A stretch of DNA of 64,000 nt from Natrialba swarupiae (lineage in GTDB: Archaea > Halobacteriota > Halobacteria > Halobacteriales > Natrialbaceae). Where the stretch lies: NCBI RefSeq assembly GCF_008245225.1, contig NZ_VTAW01000006.1, forward strand, positions 62,001 through 126,000. The letters run 5' to 3'. Position numbers and translations under genes: made by a program. Positions 1 to 8,221 of this stretch are shown here, piece by piece. How positions within the stretch are numbered: the stretch's first letter is position 1; each line of letters begins with the position of its first letter. The notes beneath the pieces are model-generated. The model saw only the letters and a list, made by a program, of their open reading frames with translations. It was not told where the DNA came from and did no database searches.

Positions 1-95
1 TCGGAGACTCCCGCTCCGTCGAGTTCGTTCAACGCTTCCACGATGTCGAACGCTCGATCGACCGCCTGTATCCCGGGTGAGTCGCGTGTTGTCAT
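1..95 (-). CDS. IclR-family transcriptional regulator (5' fragment)
   Basis: Only the first 31 codons lie in the window, read leftwards from an ATG whose complement is at 93-95. After a short polar lead they give GIQAVDRAFDIVEAL, the opening helix of the winged-helix domain of IclR regulators. In this family the N-terminal HTH binds an operator and the C-terminal domain senses a small catabolic effector; that domain is outside the window. A TATA-like box at 121-126 fits a leaderless message from this ATG. The gene sits at the head of an N-heterocycle catabolic island, so control of that island is a fair inference but is not shown by the sequence. Confidence 0.8.
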   Translation of the reverse strand, partial: MTTRDSPGIQAVDRAFDIVEALNELDGAGVS

Positions 96-118
96 ACCAC
101 AGTATACGGACCGAGGGT

Positions 119-127
119 CCATAAGTG
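119..127 (-). promoter_or_regulatory. TATA-like box of the IclR gene
   Basis: The minus strand reads CACTTATGG here, 24-32 bases before the ATG at 95, which is the normal spacing for a haloarchaeal leaderless transcript. The remaining bases up to 313 show no gene I can support. Confidence 0.5.
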
Positions 128-313
128 TTCAGTATCGTGGGACGTTACTCCGATTTGTCACTCCGTCAACTGCCGGGAGTCCACTTCTTCGGTGGTGGTA
201 TCGTTGAATTGTGCCGAAAAACTGGGCGGTTGTTTTCCAAAAACCGAAACTGAACGCTCAAATCGAGTATTTTCGAACCGGGCGAAAACGAACTCGTTCG
301 GGACTGTAGAACG

Positions 314-904
314 TTACTCGCACTCGAGCGACGCGAGGTCGTCGACGGTATCGACGTCGACGTGGATTCCTGGATCCTCGACGGGAAGTCGTCGAACCGC
401 GACGGTCTCGAACAGGGCTCGCCCGCCGGTATCTCCGGAGAGATCAGCCAAATCGTCGAAACAGCTGGCGTCGAACAACACCGGATTCCCCCGTCGGCCG
501 TCGTACACCGGAACGACGGCGTCGACGTCGTCCTCGCGTGACGCCTCGACGATCCGCTGAACCGTTCGCGGATCGACGGTGGGCATATCACCGGGAAGGA
601 AGACCGCGGCGTCGGCGTCGCGCTCGCGTGCTGCTATCGCGCCCGTGCGAACCGACGTGCTCTGTCCGCGCTCGTAGGCTGGATTGTGGACCGTCTCGTC
701 GACGACGCTCGAGACGGCCTCGCGGACGGCGTCGGCCTCGTGGCCGACGACCGCGACGACGTGGTCGACGGCGTCGGGAAACGATCGCGCGGCACGGACC
801 ACTATCGGCTCGTCGCGCTGGCAAACCGGGGCGAGCAGCTTGTTCCCGTCCTCGAACCGGGTTCCAAGTCCGGCCGCGAGCAGGACGCCGACGAGTTCGG
901 ACAT
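314..904 (-). CDS. MobA/MocA-like nucleotidyltransferase
   Basis: 196 residues, the usual length for this family. The N-terminus LLAAGLGTRF followed by NKLL is the nucleotide-binding loop of MobA/MocA-type NTP transferases, and PGDMP near residue 105 is the metal-binding motif. MocA adds CMP to molybdopterin to make the dinucleotide cofactor used by xanthine dehydrogenase-type enzymes. The gene follows the hydantoinase gene after only 3 bases, so they are probably one transcript, and the Mo-hydroxylase subunits are encoded just beyond. A role in maturing that enzyme is therefore likely. Substrate choice between CTP and GTP cannot be read from the sequence. Confidence 0.8.
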   Translation of the reverse strand: MSELVGVLLAAGLGTRFEDGNKLLAPVCQRDEPIVVRAARSFPDAVDHVVAVVGHEADAVREAVSSVVDETVHNPAYERGQSTSVRTGAIAARERDADAAVFLPGDMPTVDPRTVQRIVEASREDDVDAVVPVYDGRRGNPVLFDASCFDDLADLSGDTGGRALFETVAVRRLPVEDPGIHVDVDTVDDLASLECE

Positions 905-907
905 CGG

Positions 908-2338
908 TTACTCGAGTTCGACGCCCTCGGGGCCCCGCGGGAGGTAGTTGCGTCCGCCCGGATCGGTCTGGAGTTCGCCATCCTCGACGACGGTCTCGCC
1001 GCCGACGATGGTGTGGGTCGGCAATCCGGTCAGCTCCTCGCCGTGGAACGTCGAGTACCGCGGTTCCATCGTGTGATAGAAGTCGTCGTCGACGACCGCC
1101 GACTTCTCTAGGTCGACGATCACCATGTCGGCGTCCGAGCCTTCGACGAGCGCGCCTTTGCGGGGGTACAGCCCCCAGCGCTTGGCGTTGTTCTCGGCAC
1201 AGACCTCGACGAGTCGTTCCATGCTGATGCGGTTTTTATTGACGCCCTCGCTCATCATCACGGGGAGGAAGTACTCGATGCCGTTGTTGTCGCCGGGGAT
1301 CGCGTCCCAGATGTCGCCGTGTTTGCCTTCCTCTTTCTCCTTGAACTCGATCTTGTGCGGGCAGTGGTCGGTTCCCATGTAGTCGACGACGCCCGTTCGC
1401 AGTCCTTCCCAGAGGCGTTTCTTGCTCTCCTCGCCGCGTAGCGGCGGGGATATCTTCCCCCAGACGCCAAGATCTTCCTGCTCGTAGGTGTGTGAGAGAA
1501 ACGCCGGGAGCGTCTCGGCGTGGAGGTTGACCCCCTTTTGCTGGTAGCGCTCGCAGATGTCGACGCCCTCGCCCGTACTCATGTGGACGATGTACGCCCG
1601 CGAGTCGGTGTACTCGGTGAGCTGGCCGATCTGTTCGATCTGCATCGCCTCGCAGATGTTCGGCGCGGCCTCACTCCAGGCCTCGAGGTCGTTTCTGCCC
1701 TCTTCTTGGAGTTCCTTTCGTCGTTCGATCGCGAGGTCCTCGTTTTCGGCGTGGAACATCACGACGCCGTCCGGGATCTCCGAGACCTTATCGAGTACCT
1801 TGTAGGTACGACCCGCATCGGAGTGGTCGATCCCGAGTTCCGGCGAGGCGTGTTTGTACCAGTTGAAGAAGATCTTGTACGAACGGATCCCCTCTTCGGC
1901 CAGCTGTTCGATCTCGTCGACGTGGTGGTCCTGGTGGACGATCGCGTGGTAGGCGAAGTCGATGTAGGAGTTCTCCTCGCCCGCCTGCTTGAAGAAGTCC
2001 ATGTCCGGCACGTACGGCTCCTTCTGCAGGAGGAAGTTGACGACCGTCGTCACGCCGCCGTGGACCGCACCCCGCGTTTCGGTCTCGAAGTCGTGCTCGA
2101 GCCCTTCGTGGTACTCGTATTCGTACCGAGAGAGTCCCCAGTGAACGTGGGGATCGATGAAGCCGGGGATCAGGTAGTTGCCCTCTGCGTCGATCTCGCG
2201 TTCCGCGTCGGGGAGGTTCGATTCGGTGCCGACGCCGACGATGATGCCGTCGTCAGCCGCAACGCCGCCGCTCAACGTTCCCTCCGGCGTGACAACTCGT
2301 GCGTTGACCACGCGAAGGTCTACTGTCGATTCGACCAT
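908..2338 (-). CDS. Dihydropyrimidinase/hydantoinase-family cyclic amidohydrolase (first copy)
   Basis: 476 residues from the ATG at 2338. An open frame continues upstream to 2431, but that stretch is not typical of the family. Metal ligands of the amidohydrolase fold are visible: GFIDPHVHWG, the lysine of SYKIFFNW that is carboxylated in this family, FHAENED, YIVHMSTGEG and GTDHCPH. Such enzymes open cyclic amide rings (dihydropyrimidines, hydantoins, allantoin). Divergent from the Mo-hydroxylase operon and co-directional with the MocA-like gene. Compared with the second copy at 16182 the HVH motif continues with WG, not IDD, so the two are diverged paralogues. Allantoinase or hydantoinase are both possible. 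Confidence 0.85.
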   Translation of the reverse strand: MVESTVDLRVVNARVVTPEGTLSGGVAADDGIIVGVGTESNLPDAEREIDAEGNYLIPGFIDPHVHWGLSRYEYEYHEGLEHDFETETRGAVHGGVTTVVNFLLQKEPYVPDMDFFKQAGEENSYIDFAYHAIVHQDHHVDEIEQLAEEGIRSYKIFFNWYKHASPELGIDHSDAGRTYKVLDKVSEIPDGVVMFHAENEDLAIERRKELQEEGRNDLEAWSEAAPNICEAMQIEQIGQLTEYTDSRAYIVHMSTGEGVDICERYQQKGVNLHAETLPAFLSHTYEQEDLGVWGKISPPLRGEESKKRLWEGLRTGVVDYMGTDHCPHKIEFKEKEEGKHGDIWDAIPGDNNGIEYFLPVMMSEGVNKNRISMERLVEVCAENNAKRWGLYPRKGALVEGSDADMVIVDLEKSAVVDDDFYHTMEPRYSTFHGEELTGLPTHTIVGGETVVEDGELQTDPGGRNYLPRGPEGVELE

Positions 2339-2433
2339 ATGACCCCTCTCTCGGCGACCTACTTGAGTGTACCCCGTTTGGCCCTCGACTTGCCCCTCGA
2401 TGACGACCGGATCCACCCCTGTACGGCACAACG

Positions 2434-2440
2434 TTTATAT
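2434..2440 (+). promoter_or_regulatory. TATA box of the Mo-hydroxylase operon
   Basis: TTTATAT lies 28-34 bases before the ATG at 2468 in the 129-base divergent spacer between the hydantoinase and xanthine dehydrogenase-type genes. The spacing fits a short-leader or leaderless mRNA. Confidence 0.6.
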
Positions 2441-2467
2441 CTCGCTCGAGTAACGTACTAGTATTCC

Positions 2468-2980
2468 ATGAGCACGGATAGCACAGGCGATTACGACGGT
2501 CCCGTCACCGAAGAGATCAGCGTGACCGTCAACGGCGAGACCGTCACCGCCGAGGTCGAACCGCGGCTCAAGCTCTCCGATTTCCTCCGCAACGAGTGTG
2601 GACTCCACGGCGTTCGCGTCGGCTGTGAACACGGAGTCTGTGGCGCGTGTACCGTCCAGCAGGAGGGTCGGACGGTCAAGAGCTGTCTCTCCTATGCGGT
2701 TCAGGCGGACGGCATGGAGATCGAGACAGTCGAGGGGCTCGCCGAGGACGGCTCGCTGCACCCGATTCAGGAGGCATTCCACGAGACCCACGCCCTCCAG
2801 TGTGGGTTCTGTACCAGCGGGTTCGTGATGGCGACCAAGGAGTTACTCGAGGAGAATCCCGATCCCTCGCGCGAAGAGATCGAGACGGGACTGGCGGACA
2901 ACATCTGCCGATGTACGGGCTATCAGAACATTTACGAGGCGGTTGAACGTGCAGCCGACCGAATGGAGGGAGGTGAGTAG
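2468..2980 (+). CDS. Mo-hydroxylase small subunit, 2Fe-2S protein (XdhC/CoxS type)
   Basis: 170 residues, family length. The plant-type ferredoxin cluster is visible as CEHGVCGAC plus an upstream CGLHGVRVGC segment. The second, all-helical cluster domain shows CGFCTSGF and CRCTGY. This subunit passes electrons from the molybdenum centre to FAD. The stop is 2 bases before the GTG start of the large subunit, and the SD-like GGAGG for that gene lies inside this gene's last codons, so translation is probably coupled. The FAD subunit is encoded separately at 6236 on the other strand, an unusual split of the S-L-M set. Confidence 0.93.
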   Translation: MSTDSTGDYDGPVTEEISVTVNGETVTAEVEPRLKLSDFLRNECGLHGVRVGCEHGVCGACTVQQEGRTVKSCLSYAVQADGMEIETVEGLAEDGSLHPIQEAFHETHALQCGFCTSGFVMATKELLEENPDPSREEIETGLADNICRCTGYQNIYEAVERAADRMEGGE

Positions 2981-2982
2981 CC

Positions 2983-5481
2983 GTGTCGACCCAGCAACCG
3001 ACGGACGCAGAACCGAACGTCGAGACGGACGCCGACGCCGAGTCGGAGTCCGAGTCGTTCACCGGAACGGGACTCCCCCGGGTCGAAGACCACCGCATCC
3101 TGACCGGCGAAGCCGAGTATATTCACGACGTCACGCCGGAGAGCTGCCTCCATATGGCACTCGTGCGAAGTATGCACGCTCACGCCGAAATCGTCGACAT
3201 CGACACGAGCGAGGCCGAAGACCATCCGGAGTGTGAACTCGTCCTCACCGCCGAGGACGTCAAAGAACAGTACAACCCGATGCCGACCGGCATCCCGGAG
3301 GTCGAAACCGACGACGGCGTCGAACCCCTCGAGGAGTGGTCGCTCGCCGGCGACGTCGCGCGGTTCGTCGGCGAACCCGTCGCCGCCGTGTTCGCGACGA
3401 ACCGGTACGTTGCCGAGGACGCCGCTGACCTGATCGACGTCGAGTACGATACCAAGGAGGCGGTCGCCGACGGGATGGCCGCACGCGAAGACGAGGTCGT
3501 CGTCCATGAATCCGTCGGGACGAACGTCATCGACGGTGAGCGAATCGAGTTCGGCGACCCCGAGACCACCTTCGAAGAGGCCGACCACGTCGTCGAAGGC
3601 GAGTACTCCTGGGGACGCATCTCCGGGGTGCCACTCGAGACGGCGGGGGTCGTCGCGACCTACGACGACGAGACCGACTCGTTCGATATCGACTGTAATA
3701 TCCAGTTGCACACGCTCGTCGACGACACCATCTACGAGACCCTCGGCTACGACGCCGACGACGTCCGGGTGAACGTCCCCGCCGACGTCGGCGGCAGCTA
3801 CGGGACGAAGATCGCGATCCACCGCTATTGCTGTCTGGCCGCGATGGCGAGCAAGGAACTCGACCGCCCGATCAAATTCGTCGAGGACCGGATCGAGAAC
3901 CTCCAGGGCGGCGATATGCACTGTTCGGACCGCGAGTACCGGATGCGGATGGCCGTCGACGACGACGGGACGATGTGCGGGCTCGACGTCTGGTTCGTCG
4001 ACGACTTCGGGGCGTTCCCCCGGTACCCGGTCAACCAGGTTTTGAAGCCACTGTCCGTGGTCACCAACTCCTACGCGATCGACGACGTCGTCTACGAGTA
4101 CGAACTCGCGTTGACGAACAAGACGTCCCAGACCGCCTACCGCGGCTTCGGCGTCGATCCCCACATTTACGCCCTCGAGATGATCGTCGACGAGGCCGCC
4201 CGCGAGGTCGGGATGGACCCGACCGAGTTCCGCCGACGGAACCTGATCGAACCCGACCAGATGCCCTACACCCTCCCCTCGAAGAACATCTACGACTCGG
4301 GGGACTACCCCGCGACGCTCGAGCGAATCCAGGAGATCATCGACGACGAACGCGACGGCGGGCTCCTCGACCCCGAAGTCGTCGGGGCCAAACGCGAGGA
4401 GGGCAAGTACCGGGGCGTCCAGCCGAGTGTCATCATCGAACCCGGCGTCAGCGGCTCCGACTGGACGGACCGTCAGCGTTCGGACCGGGAGGAACTCGAG
4501 GGACGGTCGCGTGAGGAGGTCGCGGAACTGCCCGAACACCTCCGCGCCGAACTCCGTGCGGACGGCACCGTCCGCGCGTCCCTCGCAACCGACTCCTCCG
4601 GCCAGGGCCACCAGACGCTCGTCTCGCAGTTGCTCGCCGACGAACTCGAGATCCTGCCGAGTGACATCGAGGTCGACTACCTCGACAGCGTCGACGCGCC
4701 GACCGAGTACGGAAGCGCCGCCTCCAGGATGGCGGTGATGCTCTCGGGGGCGACCGTCGGCGTCGCCGAGCGTCTCCTCGAGAACGCCGAGGAACTCGCG
4801 GCCGACCACTGGGGCGTCTCGAGTGACGGCGTCCAGTACCGCGATGGCTCCGTCGAGCGGGTCGACGGCGACGACTCGCTCTCGCTTGCCGACCTCGCCG
4901 ACATCGACGCCGACCGCGACGAGCGACTCACCCAGGTCAGCTACAACTACGACCACCCGGCGACCGACCACGAGGAGTTCGACGAGGCGTTCCGACGGAA
5001 GTTCCCGGTCTACCCGACGGCCGCCTTCGGCGCGAACGCGCCCATCGTCGAGGTCGATGTCGAGACCGGCGAGGTCGACATCCTCAAATTCTACACCGTC
5101 CGCGACTGCGGGACGATGCTCAACCCGATGATCGTCGAGGGCCAGGCCCACGGCGGCATCGCTCAAGGCGTCGGCGCTGCGTTACTCGAGGAGTTCGGCT
5201 ACGAGGACGACGGCCAGCCACAGGCGATCACGCTGTTCGACTACCTGTTGCCGTCGATCGAGAACGTTCCCGAGATCGAGATGGAACACACCGTGACGCC
5301 GTCGCCGTACACCGAAACCGGCGCGAAAGGCGTCGGCGAAGGCGGCATGATCGACGCACCCGCGAGCATCGCGACGTCGATCAACGCCGCACTCGACCCT
5401 CTCGAGATCGACGAACCGGCCGATCGCATCCCCGTCGCGCCAGACCACCTCCGAAAGAAGGTCCGCGACGCCGATCAGTAA
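2983..5481 (+). CDS. Mo-hydroxylase large subunit (xanthine dehydrogenase family, molybdopterin-binding)
   Basis: 832 residues from a GTG start preceded by GGAGGGAGGTG. The first ~45 residues are an acidic extension; then GLPRVEDHRILTGEAEYIHDV begins the a/b-hammerhead domain. Later come GGSYGTK, AYRGFGVDPHIYALE and, near the end, GAKGVGEGGM, which carries the conserved active-site glutamate. Enzymes of this family hydroxylate carbon next to nitrogen in heterocycles or aldehydes, or oxidise CO. The CO dehydrogenase active-site cysteine signature (AYRCSFR type) is absent: the corresponding place reads AYRGFG, which favours a heterocycle or aldehyde hydroxylase. The true substrate is unknown; the neighbours point to purines or pyrimidines. 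Confidence 0.92.
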   Translation: MSTQQPTDAEPNVETDADAESESESFTGTGLPRVEDHRILTGEAEYIHDVTPESCLHMALVRSMHAHAEIVDIDTSEAEDHPECELVLTAEDVKEQYNPMPTGIPEVETDDGVEPLEEWSLAGDVARFVGEPVAAVFATNRYVAEDAADLIDVEYDTKEAVADGMAAREDEVVVHESVGTNVIDGERIEFGDPETTFEEADHVVEGEYSWGRISGVPLETAGVVATYDDETDSFDIDCNIQLHTLVDDTIYETLGYDADDVRVNVPADVGGSYGTKIAIHRYCCLAAMASKELDRPIKFVEDRIENLQGGDMHCSDREYRMRMAVDDDGTMCGLDVWFVDDFGAFPRYPVNQVLKPLSVVTNSYAIDDVVYEYELALTNKTSQTAYRGFGVDPHIYALEMIVDEAAREVGMDPTEFRRRNLIEPDQMPYTLPSKNIYDSGDYPATLERIQEIIDDERDGGLLDPEVVGAKREEGKYRGVQPSVIIEPGVSGSDWTDRQRSDREELEGRSREEVAELPEHLRAELRADGTVRASLATDSSGQGHQTLVSQLLADELEILPSDIEVDYLDSVDAPTEYGSAASRMAVMLSGATVGVAERLLENAEELAADHWGVSSDGVQYRDGSVERVDGDDSLSLADLADIDADRDERLTQVSYNYDHPATDHEEFDEAFRRKFPVYPTAAFGANAPIVEVDVETGEVDILKFYTVRDCGTMLNPMIVEGQAHGGIAQGVGAALLEEFGYEDDGQPQAITLFDYLLPSIENVPEIEMEHTVTPSPYTETGAKGVGEGGMIDAPASIATSINAALDPLEIDEPADRIPVAPDHLRKKVRDADQ

Positions 5482-5691
5482 CGTCGCCCGCTCCGGGATT
5501 TTTCGAACGCGCGAGTTGCCGCTGACCGGGGGGTTCGACCATCGCAGCCGGATGCGAGTCTCGGCGCTCCCTGTTGGTTGGATTCGGGTGTCGCCAGTCG
5601 GTGCGCCGTCGATCGCACTCGAGTCTCGACGCTCGCCGGTAATCGAGTATCGCCGGCCACAGCAAATGGGTGTTCGCAGACCGAGTCGCAA

Positions 5692-6207
5692 TCAGTCGTC
5701 GGACTCGAGGGAGATGTCGTCGGCGTCTTCGGGGGCGGCCTCGAGTTGGCTCTCGGCGTCGACGCCCTCGTCGGCTTTCTGTTGCATATCCGCAAAGAAC
5801 TTCTTGACCAGGCGGTTCGTGACGCTTTTCAGCGCACGGCCGCCGAGGCTCGCGATCGTTCCCGAAACGTCTGCGGTCGCAGACCAGGAGACGGTCGTTC
5901 CGCCGTCGTCGGTTTCCAGCAGTTCCATCTCAGCGGTCGTCTCGAACTCGTTTCGTGGGGCGTGGCCCACCGCCGTCATCTCGAGGGCGTCCGGCCGGTC
6001 GGCCCGGGTGACGACGACGTCGACGTCGAACTCGGGTTTGACGCTCCCGACGCCGACGGCGAGTACCGCCTCGATCTCGTGGGGGGATTTGAGCGTCATC
6101 TCCTTACAGCCCGGCGCACACTCCGCGAGCACGTCGGTGTCCGTAAAGTACGGCCAGAGTTCATCTTTCGACTGTTCCATCTCGTTTTCGCCGGTAAATT
6201 CTAACAT
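5692..6207 (-). CDS. CoxG/SRPBCC-family protein
   Basis: 171 residues. The start MLEFTGENEMEQSKDELWPYFTD and the motif ECAPGCKEM are typical of the CoxG branch of the SRPBCC (START-like) fold. CoxG homologues accompany Mo-hydroxylase operons and have been proposed to act in membrane attachment or lipid-quinone handling. The last ~35 residues are a very acidic tail. It follows the FAD-subunit gene after 28 bases on the minus strand and converges with the large-subunit gene across a ~210-base spacer in which I see no gene. Confidence 0.87.
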   Translation of the reverse strand: MLEFTGENEMEQSKDELWPYFTDTDVLAECAPGCKEMTLKSPHEIEAVLAVGVGSVKPEFDVDVVVTRADRPDALEMTAVGHAPRNEFETTAEMELLETDDGGTTVSWSATADVSGTIASLGGRALKSVTNRLVKKFFADMQQKADEGVDAESQLEAAPEDADDISLESDD

Positions 6208-6235
6208 AGGGTGAGTGTGTGATATTCGGTCTCGA

Positions 6236-7126
6236 TTAGCTATCGATCGCGCGTTCGTACGACGTTTCGAGCGAGCGTACCGCGTACTCGCCGGCCACTT
6301 CCTCCTTGTACTCTCGGTCTGCGTGCATCTCCCCTTCGGGATGGACGGCGTCGGTCACCAGTTCGCCGACCTCCTCGAGGCCGCTCTCGCCGAGCGGTTC
6401 GCCCTCGAGGACGGCTTCGGCGTCCTCGACGCGGAGGGGGACGTCGGCGGCGTTCGCCAGCGCGATTCGGGCGTCCTCGACGACCGGCTCGGCGGCGGAC
6501 GGGTCGTCGACGCGGATCGCGCTCGCGGCGCTGACGGTCGGCCAGGTCTGGGCGGCCCGTTTGAGTTCGAGAAACGCCATCCCGGATCGCTCGGGCGGGA
6601 ACGGGTCGGTCGGCACCGAGACCGATTCGATCAGTTCCTCCTCGCGAAGGTCCGTAAACATGTACGCGATGAAGTACTCGTCGGCGGGAACGGTTCGGGT
6701 TTCCTCGAGCGAGCGCAGGTGGAGCGATCCCTCGAGGGCGACCAGTGCCGCGGGATAGTTGCCCGCCGGATCGGCTTCGCCGATGCTCCCGCCGATCGTC
6801 CCCTGGTTGCGAACCGAGGGGCCGGCGATCTGCTCGGCGGCCTCGGGGAGCATCGGAACGAGTTCGGCGAGTCGATCCGAACGCTCGAGCGTTCGGTGAC
6901 TCGTCATCGCGCCGATCCGGATCTCGTCGTCTCGCTCGTCGATGGAGGCGAGTTCGTCGACGCCGTTCAGATCGACGAGGTGGTCCGGCGTCGCGAGCCG
7001 GTTTGCCATCACGATCCCCAGCGACTGGTTGCCCGCGAGGAGTTCGGCATCCTCTAACTCGGCGAGCAACTCGAGGACGTCCTCGACGGTCTCCGGTCGG
7101 TGGTGAGTAAACGGTGCCGGTTTCAT
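6236..7126 (-). CDS. Mo-hydroxylase medium subunit, FAD-binding (CoxM type)
   Basis: 296 residues. LLAGNQSLGIVMANRL near residue 35 and QGTIGGSIGEADPAGN near residue 110 are the two FAD pyrophosphate-binding loops of the CO dehydrogenase flavoprotein family. C-terminal part matches the CoxM C-terminal domain. Together with 2468 and 2983 it completes a three-subunit Mo-hydroxylase, although it is on the opposite strand and paired with the CoxG-like gene. The start is ATG at 7126. No AT-rich box lies immediately upstream; the nearest candidate on this strand is CTTATTAG near 7283-7290, implying a leader of over 100 bases. Confidence 0.9.
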   Translation of the reverse strand: MKPAPFTHHRPETVEDVLELLAELEDAELLAGNQSLGIVMANRLATPDHLVDLNGVDELASIDERDDEIRIGAMTSHRTLERSDRLAELVPMLPEAAEQIAGPSVRNQGTIGGSIGEADPAGNYPAALVALEGSLHLRSLEETRTVPADEYFIAYMFTDLREEELIESVSVPTDPFPPERSGMAFLELKRAAQTWPTVSAASAIRVDDPSAAEPVVEDARIALANAADVPLRVEDAEAVLEGEPLGESGLEEVGELVTDAVHPEGEMHADREYKEEVAGEYAVRSLETSYERAIDS

Positions 7127-7251
7127 AGCTCACCGTGACGGCTCGAGGTGTCGGCTCGTCGCCGGACGGCCGTCGACCTCGATTGGCCGTCGACGGGTGG
7201 GAAGATACTGCGTCGATACTGGGGTGTGGTGCGGGTGTTCATGTGACTATC

Positions 7252-7266
7252 ACACGGACACCGTGT
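7252..7266. promoter_or_regulatory. Short palindrome, possible operator
   Basis: ACACGG-ACA-CCGTGT is a perfect 6-base inverted repeat with a 3-base centre, in the 265-base divergent spacer between the FAD-subunit gene and the cyclase gene. Its place is suitable for a regulator such as the IclR protein encoded at the left edge. No binding is shown. Confidence 0.3.
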
Positions 7267-7361
7267 TGATTACCGTAGCGGACTAATAAGTGTTGGTGCA
7301 CCGTCCCAGCGCGAGACGAGCCGGCGGGATCGAACCGGAAGAACCCGGTCGGTTACTGCAT

Positions 7362-7367
7362 CTTTAA
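7362..7367 (+). promoter_or_regulatory. TATA-like box of the cyclase gene
   Basis: CTTTAA lies 25-30 bases before the ATG at 7392, which supports 7392 over the GTG at 7368 as the translation start, because a start at 7368 would fall upstream of the expected transcription start. Confidence 0.5.
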
Positions 7368-7391
7368 GTGGACAGCCACACATCTTCCGCT

Positions 7392-8153
7392 ATGCTCGAT
7401 GGCTACGAGATGTACGACCTGACACAGCCGTGGTCGCAGGATACGCCGGCGTGGCCTACCTACGACAACCCGAAAGTGTGGTACGAGAAGAGTCTCGACA
7501 CCGAGAAGGTAAATGGACAGAAGATCGAGTTCATGAACCACACGGGGACCCACCTCGACGGCGAGAAACACTTCGTCGCACACGGCCGGGACATCGAATC
7601 CGTCGGTCTCGACGAACTCGTCGGCGACGCAGTCGTCGCGGACATCTCCGACAAGGTCGGCGACTACGACGTCTACACGAGCGAGATGATCGAGGACGTC
7701 TGTGACGTCCAGAAAGGAGACATCCTGTTCGTCCACACCGGCTACCAGGAGTACGCCTGGCACACGGAGAACGCGGATCCACATCGGTTCTTCTGTAAAC
7801 ACCCGGGTCCGAACGCCGAGTTCGCGGAGTGGTGTAAAGAGATGGAGATCAACTATCTCATCCTCGACTGTGGGAGTGCAGATCACCCGATGAACACGGT
7901 CATCCGAGACATTCGACCGGAGCTCGCCGAGGAAGCAACAGACCACCTCGGCGTCGACGACTTAGACGAGATCTTCCCGCCGGAGGGCTACCAGCTGATG
8001 CACACCGAACTCTTCCCGGAGGGGATCATCCACGTCGAGAACGCCCAGGTGCCGGAGGAACTGCTGAACGAACGCGTCCAGATCGGCACGTTCCCGTGGC
8101 GGTTCCGTGGCGGCGAGTCGAGCGTCTGTCGTTGCGTCGCGTTCAAGCAATAA
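7392..8153 (+). CDS. Cyclase / kynurenine formamidase-like hydrolase
   Basis: 253 residues from ATG 7392. The family signature HTGTHLDGEKHF supplies metal-binding histidines and aspartate, and the opening MYDLTQPWSQDTP is the usual N-terminal strand. Known members hydrolyse N-formylkynurenine, isatin or other amides, and several take part in ring-opening steps of N-heterocycle breakdown. It has its own promoter and is followed by the amidohydrolase gene after 68 bases. A hydrolytic step downstream of the Mo-hydroxylase is a reasonable guess. The substrate cannot be deduced. Confidence 0.85.
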   Translation: MLDGYEMYDLTQPWSQDTPAWPTYDNPKVWYEKSLDTEKVNGQKIEFMNHTGTHLDGEKHFVAHGRDIESVGLDELVGDAVVADISDKVGDYDVYTSEMIEDVCDVQKGDILFVHTGYQEYAWHTENADPHRFFCKHPGPNAEFAEWCKEMEINYLILDCGSADHPMNTVIRDIRPELAEEATDHLGVDDLDEIFPPEGYQLMHTELFPEGIIHVENAQVPEELLNERVQIGTFPWRFRGGESSVCRCVAFKQ

Positions 8154-8221
8154 CCTGCGTCGCGTTCACGCACCAGGTCTCGCGGATTAACGTTTTTTAG
8201 TCCGGTCGACGAGGTGGAGCT

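Noticed and set aside
1520-2461. Plus-strand frame of 313 codons
   Set aside because: Antisense shadow of the first cyclic amidohydrolase; Val/Asp/Arg-rich with no motif.
2932-5166. Open frame of 744 codons on the minus strand
   Set aside because: It is the antisense shadow of the Mo-hydroxylase large subunit gene; the plus-strand frame carries all family motifs and this one none.
2468-7126. Aerobic CO dehydrogenase
   Set aside because: The large subunit reads AYRGFG where CO dehydrogenases have the AYRCSFR-type active-site loop with cysteine.
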